This document shows positions 57,917-64,000 of a DNA stretch of 64,000 nt, in pieces. The position numbers and the translations under genes were made by a program. Source of the stretch: Oxytricha trifallax. Lineage: Eukaryota > Ciliophora > Spirotrichea > Sporadotrichida > Oxytrichidae. The notes below the pieces were generated by a model. It was not told the origin of the DNA, searched no databases, and worked only from the letters and a program-made list of their open reading frames with translations. The stretch spans positions 47,298 to 111,297 of the forward strand of contig ARYC01001450.1 in assembly GCA_000711775.1 (NCBI GenBank), read 5' to 3'. The first letter of the stretch is position 1; every line of letters starts with the position of its first letter.

Positions 57917-58151
57917 CAAAACACACATGAAATAGATAAAATTAATCTTAAAGATTTGATAAAAAGTCTTAATACTTTTAAATAATTTAGTTTCATTTTT
58001 ATGTATTTTATCTTGTTTAAATGTTTCGTATAAAGAAACTATTGAAGTCTAAGAATATTATAAACAGTCATCATTGTGTCCTAAATACTTAATTTGTTGA
58101 CATTACATTGATTTCTGATCAGTCGGAGACGGTTAGGAAAATTTATTTCGG
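57917..58151. other. AT-rich spacer
   Basis: No gene called. The last 35 bases (from about 58,119) are already in the open frame of the following gene, so its true start could lie in an upstream exon. Confidence 0.4.
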
Positions 58152-58631
58152 ATGAATTCTTATTTAAGGGGCTGTGAGCGTTTGACTATTAGTCAGTACT
58201 CATTCCCTTACTTAGTATGTTATTTGAATCATATTTCAAAAGTAAGCCTTCACCCAAGTTCTAAATAGTAGGATTCTAAAAAATGTTACTACATTTGAAG
58301 CTCTTATGTTCTTCAGTTTAATCTTTATTCTAGAACTTCTCGAACTAGTAAGTAGGTCTAGCTTGGGAACTTCCGTGCTGCTGAAGATAGTCATTTCGCT
58401 AATGTACTCTTTTCAAAAGTATAGGGCGCTGCAGCGTTTGCTTCTCGGTCTTAAATAATGGAGGTCCTTCCTTTTTACCGGGTTAACCATTATTTTCAAA
58501 TGTTGAAACAAATTAAGAATGATCTGAATATCTTTGCCTAGATTCATTCATTCTTATATATTAACTGCAACTGCTTGAAGACCTCTGAGAATGATTTCTC
58601 GAGAGTGTTTCAGGCATTACAAACCCCATGA
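58152..58631 (+). CDS. Small unknown protein gene with one intron
   Basis: ATG at 58,152 opens MNSYLRGCERLTISQYSFPY. A 75-nt intron at 58,242-58,316 (GTAAGC...CTTCAG) contains the only in-frame TGA, and its removal joins LNHISK to FNLYSRTSRTSKQVQ. Then come GNFRAAEDSHFANVLFSKVQ, GAAAFASRSQIMEVLPFYRV, KQIKNDLNIFAQIHSFLYIN and SENDFSRVFQALQTP, with TGA at 58,629-58,631: about 134 residues. Base composition is clearly gene-like. I do not recognise the family. The start is the first ATG after an upstream TGA, so an earlier exon is possible. Confidence 0.6.
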
Positions 58632-58896
58632 ATTATAGAAAGTTTGATAAATAAAATTATAACTATCTTTTAAACCATACTCTATTACAACACAAAGAAT
58701 AATGAAATATTAAATTAATATATAGAAATAATTAGTTTCTAAAAATAAAATCATAATTTTTCAAATTTCTTACAATATAATAAAGCTGAAACTTAATTGC
58801 AAAAAGATGACTTGAAAGACAGTCATAGATTCATCAAAATCTAAAAAAAAACTAACATTAATTATAGAGAGTTGATGAGTTAACTCAATATGATAT
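58632..58896. other. AT-rich spacer
   Basis: No gene or repeat supported. Confidence 0.4.
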
Positions 58897-59118
58897 ATGC
58901 TACAACGTCAGCCTGATTAAAATGTTGAAAGCTTACCTGATTTAGACGAGATTCCTGAGATGAGTTTGGTTTCTATAATGCAAATTATAGCTTGTGAAAT
59001 CAAATAAATCTATGAATAAATTTCTTTGTAACTTTTATGTTTTAAATATGGAGAACATGAGAAGCAAAATGGTTTAGTATCATCTTGTTTAGGTAACTCA
59101 CTTTAACAAAAGTCTTGA
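58897..59118 (+). CDS. Coding-like segment, unknown
   Basis: From ATG at 58,897: MLQRQPDQNVESLPDLDEIP, EMSLVSIMQIIACEIKQIYE, QISLQLLCFKYGEHEKQNGL, to TGA at 59,116-59,118, about 73 codons. The composition is protein-like, at least in the first 60 codons. It may be a complete small protein or one segment of a dispersed gene. No family recognised. Confidence 0.45.
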
Positions 59119-59645
59119 CTATATAAATGACTGATTAAATTTAAATAGTTTATACTTTAAACAATTTCAAAATTGGCATTTAACTACGAAAAATTTTAAA
59201 TCAGATTTATTTATTTTTCATAATAGCTTCGTTACTGATGTAGAACTTATAAGTAGGAGGGAAATTTCCTCCCACTACGGAAGTCTCGTGCATCTAAAAT
59301 TAAAAAATTTTAATTTACCTTTACCCTATATTAAAAAGAGTTTATTTACTTTAAAAGTTTTTATTTATTCGTTTTCCCTTTCCTTATTTAATTGTCAATT
59401 ATGTTACGCTAATTATTTTAATTAATAGTATGTGTAACTTTGATAAAATATTTGAAATTTTATAATGATAAAATACTTTATGTCAAAATAAAAATTATTA
59501 TATTATGATGATAAATACTTTAAGAAATTTATATAAATTGTATATTTTAATGTATGAGGCATGAAACTTTACCCCATGAGTACATCTAAAATTTTGGTGT
59601 AGGAAACTTCCCCATCCCCAAATATAAAAAAATATTTATCAATAA
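59119..59645. other. AT-rich DNA with three copies of the GGAAACTTCC-type motif
   Basis: GTAGGAGGGAAATTTCCTCCC at about 59,255, CATGAAACTTTACCCC at about 59,560, and GTGTAGGAAACTTCCCC at about 59,608. The last lies right at the edge of the next coding block. The words 'GCATCTAAAATT' and 'ACATCTAAAATT' follow the first two copies, so the copies share a few flanking bases too. No gene. Confidence 0.5.
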
Positions 59646-59649
59646 GATA

Positions 59650-60051
59650 AGAATTTAATTTAGTTTTGATTGAATCAGTTCTCAAATACTTTTCGACCTA
59701 GCTTCCTTCCTCAGACATATACTATGTGTTATCCCTTTGCTCTTAAAGTAAGTTGAAAGTATTAGAAAATGGTGAGAAAACTTAAGGATTTATGATTGTA
59801 TTTGAGAACCTTTAAAGTAAAATATTTCCTCTACTCTCATAAAAAGCTTGCTCTTCAAAGAGTAGATTTTCCTATTAATCTCTAAATTTACCAATAGGCA
59901 GCGCTAAATCTTCGAAAAAGTCTGTATTTTTAGATATCCCTTAGCTCTCTTCTTAGAATGAGCATTCTGGAAGGTAATCAGACTTTTAAGAATCATCGCT
60001 ACTTGAATAATGATAAAAAACAGAGATGTTTGGAAATATTGATTAGTCCAT
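59650..60051 (-). CDS. Minus-strand gene block, acidic/Ser-rich
   Basis: On the minus strand: MDQSIFPNISVFYHYSSSDD, KSDYLPECSFQEESQGISKN, TDFFEDLALPIGKFRDQQEN, LLFEEQAFYESRGNILLQRF, EQRDNTQYMSEEGSQVEKYL, fading near 59,650 at a GGAAACTTCCCC motif. The ATG at 60,051 may be an internal Met. It is probably a downstream block of the gene at 60,276-61,107, since strand and composition (Asn/Ser/Gln-rich) agree, but the joint is unproven. Confidence 0.5.
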
Positions 60052-60275
60052 TATTTAAAACAATAACAATACATTAAAATGAATTTCATACTATATATAA
60101 TAAATTCACTCAATGAATATAGATCTGAAAATTATTGAGATATGTTTCTAAGTATAAATTAATAATTTTAGGGTCTATTTGTTTAGTTTAAAATTAATTC
60201 CCTTTATTTAACATAAATTAATTAAGATCCTCAAATTTCTATAGATAAGTTTAAAAGTAAGTAAAGAATAAGATC

Positions 60276-60614
60276 TCAATCTTCACCATGTAAGGAATAT
60301 TCCATATGCTCTGGAACATATAAGACTTCACTAGAATTGCTTCTAACATGACTTTCACGAGACCTCTTCTCACACTACGACTTGCAAGATTAAAATATTA
60401 GGTCATATAAATCCTTTGACTATTGTAATTGAGTCTCATTATTGGGCAACTCATTAGGGACATTTTAATTTCCCTAATTAAGCTGACCGTTTGAAACGTC
60501 AATACTAAGGTCACTAGCAGGATTACACAAATCTAGCATATCGTTGTGAGATAAAGTCAAGGAGTCATCATTAAGAGTCAATACTGAAAAATCAATATCG
60601 TTTGTTACATGCAT
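60276..60614 (-). CDS. Minus-strand gene block, Asn/Ser-rich
   Basis: On the minus strand: MHVTNDIDFSVLTLNDDSLT, LSHNDMLDLCNPASDLSIDV, NVPNELPNNETQLQQSKDLY, CEKRSRESHVRSNSSEVLYV, ending GED then TGA at 60,276. It is flanked on both sides by AT-rich spacers (60,052-60,275 and 60,615-60,690), so it looks like one segment in a series. Low-complexity polar sequence; no domain recognised. Confidence 0.5.
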
Positions 60615-60689
60615 TTTATTTTAGTTATAATATTAAGATTTTTAAACAAAATTAATTAAGGGTAAAAATTAGAATCATAAATTAGATAT

Positions 60690-61107
60690 ATCTTTTTCTA
60701 GTAGAAACTCTATATTCAAAATTTCTAGGGGGACATTCGTTTTATTGTTCATTTGATGTTATTAAATATTTTCTCTAATCTTACTAACGAGTGTGATCTT
60801 TAGCGATTTGAGCTCGATTAATTTTTTACATTGAAGTAGTCTAAAACTAAACTTCCTTCTCGATCTTGAAAATTTATTGTGGTTTTCTAAGTAAAACTCC
60901 ACCTGCAAACTTTCCATTATTATCTCTTGTTCTTTTCTTGGCGGCTTCCTGGCGGTTTCTATTTTTCATTATTTCTCGGTCTTAGACAAGTTTTTTGCAA
61001 TATCTTCTCTTTTCTCTGAACTGTAGAGATTTCAAAGATCTGTAGTCATCTTTATAAGTATTTTAAGATGCATGAGAGATATTTGTACTTTTATCTACAG
61101 TCATCAT
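60690..61107 (-). CDS. Protein with basic CCT-like motif
   Basis: From ATG at 61,107 (minus): MMTVDKSTNISHASQNTYKD, then the basic stretch SLKSLQFREKRRYCKKLVQD, REIMKNRNRQEAAKKRTRDN, NGKFAGG. The layout F-R-E-K-R ... R-x3-A-x2-R-x-R ... G-K-F resembles the CCT motif of CONSTANS/TOC1-type proteins, and more loosely the C-terminal half of the NF-YA DNA-binding segment. If so, it would be a nuclear DNA-binding or transcription-factor-associated protein. This is a motif-level guess. Further coding-like sequence (ANRAQIAKDHTR region) runs to about 60,690. The blocks at 60.3-60.6 and 59.7-60.05 kb on the same strand probably continue it. Confidence 0.5.
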
Positions 61108-61374
61108 TCTAATAAAAAATATTCTAAGTAAAATACATATTGATTAAATTTGTGTCTTCTTCAAATTTAAAATTATATTAATATGTATTAATCTTTACAT
61201 TTCGTTAAATTAATTTAATTTGACATTTGAATTTCATAGTTGTTTAAAGTTTGCTCTCCTTATAATATATAGATATTGTTTTTACAAGCATTCGTTTAAT
61301 ATTATTCTTTTTACCAGCAAACTTTAAGTGTTTGCCAATATTTAATGATTATTTACTATTAAGTTTTTATTAAA

Positions 61375-61640
61375 TCAATAAATTTACAGAATCAGATCTC
61401 TAATCAATACTGAACACATTTTAGAAATTTCCTGAAAAGAGTGATTTGGGATGAAATCCATAGTCAAAATAATTAAGATCCTGTTTAAAGTTGTAATTTT
61501 TTTATTGATCAATACCATACTCTTAAAATTATTGTAATCTTTTTGATTTAGTGGAACCCAAGGTTGCACTCATAAACTTTGACCCTTCTGTAAGGACAAT
61601 AACATCATCAGAGTAGTAAGGATTTACTTGAAATTTTATG
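61375..61640 (-). CDS. Minus-strand coding block upstream of the CCT-like block
   Basis: Minus strand: PYYSDDVIVLTEGSKFMSAT, LGSTKSKRLQQFQEYGIDQQ, FKQDLNYFDYGFHPKSLFSG, NFQNVFSIDQRSDSVN. There is no in-frame ATG before the first residues, and a TGA lies just upstream, so the start must be elsewhere or at the internal Met. Possibly a segment of the same gene as the CCT-like block, separated by ~270 bp of AT-rich DNA. It lies about 90 bp from the start of the divergent gene at 61,730. Confidence 0.45.
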
Positions 61641-61729
61641 ATTCATTATTGTAAAATATGTTCTTCATAATTTAATGTAAACTAAACTAAAATCGAACCA
61701 AATCATATATTAGAAATTCAAATTTAAAA

Positions 61730-62987
61730 ATGTCTTTTACTTAAAGAGCCCCTCTTAAAACTATTGATCAACAAAATTCAAAAAATAGAACGCAAAATAT
61801 AGGATAATTACTGATGAGCAATTCAACTGATAGCTCTAAGAAGATAATGGAGCCCACAGATTTCAATAAGATAATTTTAACGACTTAAGATATTGCAGGG
61901 GATGGGGAAGGTACTCAAAGGACAGCTCATAATGGCACTGGAGGAAAGTTTAACCACACTGGTAGAAACTGGAGGAATTTGATCACTCCAGCATAAGATT
62001 CCCTCAATAAATTTTAAAAGTAACAACCAGAACACTCTAGCTATAATCCTGGATCAAGAGTGACAACTTAAAATGATAAGCCTAATGGTGCAACTACAAA
62101 TTCTCACAATACTTCAATGGACACAAGCAATTTATCTTTAAGTGTTAAGTAATTCACGCCTTCACAAGACATCTAATAGTTGAAAATGACATTAAGGGCA
62201 GGTGATTCATAACATCAGAGAAGTTTAAAGTATGACTAAAATAACTTTCCTTAATCAAAAAGATCTTTTATGTATGAAAAAAGTCATCTGGACACCATTT
62301 AGGATGAAGAGACTAAAACAATCAAGCAGAGTTATATGATGAAAGAACATTTTGGCGCATCAACTAGTCAATTCAAATCACTTTTTTAAAGCTATAATGA
62401 TAATATGAATAATGAATTCTATGAAAACATGCACAGAAAATATTTTTAGAATGCAAAAGAGAAAAGTGATAAAAGTCCAAGACCTCCAACAGCAAGTTAA
62501 TTAAACTTCGATAAATCTGAGAAGGACCTTTTTAATTTAACTAGCAAGACCAATACATAGCTTGGCATAAGTTAGTTTAAAAGCTCAATAGAATCCTCGA
62601 GCTAATTTAAAATGAAAAGCCAAGTAAAAAAACCCTAAATCTCTTTAGTTTTAAGTTTAAACCCGTAGGTTAATTACTCTCATTTGTTAACTGGTTATGT
62701 TTATTTTATCAAACAAAATTTATTTGCTTATAATTTCATAGGAACCTAAATAATTCTCTAAAATTGAAGAAGCATTTAAACCCATGATTTTCAAGGATAG
62801 GTTAGATTATCTTCTTTTACGCTTTAAGTTTATTAAGAATTTGTTTTAGCATACCATGTCTCTTTACTAAATATAGTAGCAATACCTATATAACTCAACA
62901 TTGAGTTATTGGTCCATCTTTCTAGGATCCAGAAGTCTCAAAAACTTTTGCGACAACCTTTCAATTTCAGGCTTCAAATATAAATGA
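61730..62987 (+). CDS. Intact two-exon gene, unknown Ser/Asn-rich protein
   Basis: ATG at 61,730 starts MSFTQRAPLKTIDQQNSKNR. Exon 1 (61,730-62,623) is 298 codons with no TGA, rich in Ser, Asn, Gln and Lys: KIMEPTDFNKIILTTQDIAG, GGKFNHTGRNWRNLITPAQD, QSYMMKEHFGASTSQFKSLF, KSDKSPRPPTASQLNFDKSE. A 118-nt intron (62,624-62,741, GTAAAA...TTTCATAG) joins FKMKSQ to EPKQFSKIEEAFKPMIF in frame. Exon 2 gives a folded-looking C-terminus, FKDRLDYLLLRFKFIKNLFQ and NFCDNLSISGFKYK, to TGA at 62,985-62,987: 379 residues. I do not recognise the family. Mostly disordered, with SP sites. The whole gene lies in one segment. Confidence 0.7.
62624..62741 (+). other. 118-nt intron
   Basis: GTAAAAAAACCC at the 5' end and ATTTCATAG at the 3' end. 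Removal restores one frame between two clearly coding parts; retention leads to TGA at 62,765. Confidence 0.7.
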
Positions 62988-63602
62988 GCAAGTTCAGTCC
63001 TCGGAACTCCTTATCAATCTCTTTTACATTTTTTTAGCATTAAGTCATATAAATAATGTGAATATATAAGAAAACAGCACAATCAAATGTAATTCAGTTA
63101 CTTTTAATTCTTCCTTTTTGCTTCTTTTATTTGCGTATATTGTGATTTCAATATGTACTGCTCATTCTTAGTTATTTTGCTGAGAGTATTTATCTTGAAT
63201 GTATGCGTATAACTATTTTGAATTATAACCCTATGATACGCTTTATTGCAATTATTTTTTAATTTCTTCTAAGATCATTTGAGGTTATAAAAAAACAGAA
63301 TGGTTTATACTCGCTGTATTTAAGATTAACTTATGTAAAAATTTTAGATAAGCTCGCTTAATTAAGCGAGTGTGAATCATGTTATTTTCTAAACCTAAAT
63401 CTTCACTAATAACACTTAATTTCATGAAAAAACTCTTTAGTTTTCGTTATAAATTTTTATTTTATCATTCTTCTTAATCAGGATATTTTAATAAAGGTGT
63501 TAAAGGTAATTATAGCTTTGTCTTAGTGAAAGAATTTGAAGTGAAAAAGAAGCACTCATTTACGTTAATTAAAAATATTATTATATTAAAATAAATAAAA
63601 CT
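62988..63602. other. AT-rich spacer
   Basis: No gene seen. It contains an exact 18-bp palindrome, CTCGCTTAATTAAGCGAG, at about 63,353-63,370. Confidence 0.5.
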
Positions 63603-64000
63603 ATGAAATAATCACCATCTTCACCAGTTTAGAAGAAACAAAATTATACTATAATGTAAGTGATAATTCGTGGAGAGAGCGCTTGCCAAAAGATTTGCAA
63701 TAGAAATATTACAGGTCATGTTTATGCGCGGAGAGAATGGCTAACACAAGATATTTAATACCAGAGGTTTATAATTGTGACCCATTTTTTTCGACTTTAT
63801 ATGTTCAAGGACAAAGTTTAAAATGCTAATAAGCTCGGAAGTAGCTATGCTTTAGTTGAAGCACTCTTACATAGGAGTTTATATTTTGTTAAATAGTTTA
63901 GGATTGAATTACTTAGTCTTTATTAATATTCGTACTTAACATTAGCTAAACATTATTTCTATAATTCCTACCATGTATAAACCATTAATTTCTCTAATTC
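63603..64000 (+). CDS. Partial gene at the right edge, unknown
   Basis: ATG at 63,603 opens MKQSPSSPVQKKQNYTIMQ, and the frame has no TGA to the end of the window, about 130 codons: IIRGESACQKICNRNITGHV, YARREWLTQDIQYQRFIIVT, KLGSSYALVEALLHRSLYFV. A GTAAGT at 63,656 could be a 5' splice site. If so, the true continuation lies in another frame; one alternative reads ERMANTRYLIPEVYNCDPFF. The gene is incomplete here. Confidence 0.4.

Noticed and set aside
1..64000. tRNA, rRNA and CRISPR arrays
   Set aside because: I looked for conserved tRNA boxes, rRNA landmarks and regularly spaced direct repeats and found none that hold up.

Overview
The window reads as germline (micronuclear) DNA of a hypotrich ciliate of the Oxytricha/Stylonychia type. 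Three things point there. (1) Genes read openly only if TAA and TAG are glutamine and TGA alone is stop. (2) Several large elements end in C4A4 telomere-like inverted repeats (CAAAACCCCAAAACCCC) flanked by ATT duplications, the hallmark of TBE transposons. (3) Short, AT-flanked coding blocks are interrupted by non-coding DNA, as expected of macronuclear-destined segments (MDSs) separated by internal eliminated sequences (IESs). The background is very AT-rich. No rRNA, tRNA or CRISPR was recognised.

Layout. 1-3.4 kb: AT-rich DNA with one minus-strand coding-like patch and a relic TBE end. 3.4-15.4 kb: TBE-1, carrying the usual three genes (DDE transposase, '22-kDa' protein, zinc-finger/kinase protein), all decayed. 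It is interrupted by a 1.08-kb TA-flanked element and, inside the kinase gene, by a 6.9-kb relative of TBE. That inner element has its own transposase and 22-kDa-like gene but an SF2 helicase-like gene instead of the zinc-finger/kinase gene. 15.5-24.1 kb: a broken gene of unknown function and a series of long hairpin (foldback) elements. 24.5-28.0 kb: a degenerate inverted-repeat structure with TBE-like ends inside longer arms. 29.5-35.3 kb: TBE-3 in reverse orientation, with a 2-kb hairpin in its middle. 36-38.7 kb: hairpins and a TBE 3' relic. 40.1-45.2 kb: TBE-2, itself hit by two hairpins.

46-64 kb differs: transposon genes disappear and host-like coding blocks dominate. They are a block at 46 kb, a minus-strand propeller-like gene (51.7 to 49.4 kb), a histidine-phosphatase gene (51.8-53.0 kb), a second propeller-like gene in several blocks (54.3-57.9 kb), a small gene with an intron (58.2 kb), a minus-strand gene with a basic CCT-like motif (61.6 to 59.7 kb), an intact two-exon gene (61.7-63.0 kb) and a gene running off the right edge.

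The most informative observation is that a 414-bp hairpin at 56,941 lies inside a reading frame. Removing it with one flanking TA rejoins the frame exactly, so it behaves as an IES. The same hairpin family sits inside TBE-2. All MDS/IES boundaries given here are approximate unless stated, because there is no macronuclear sequence to compare.
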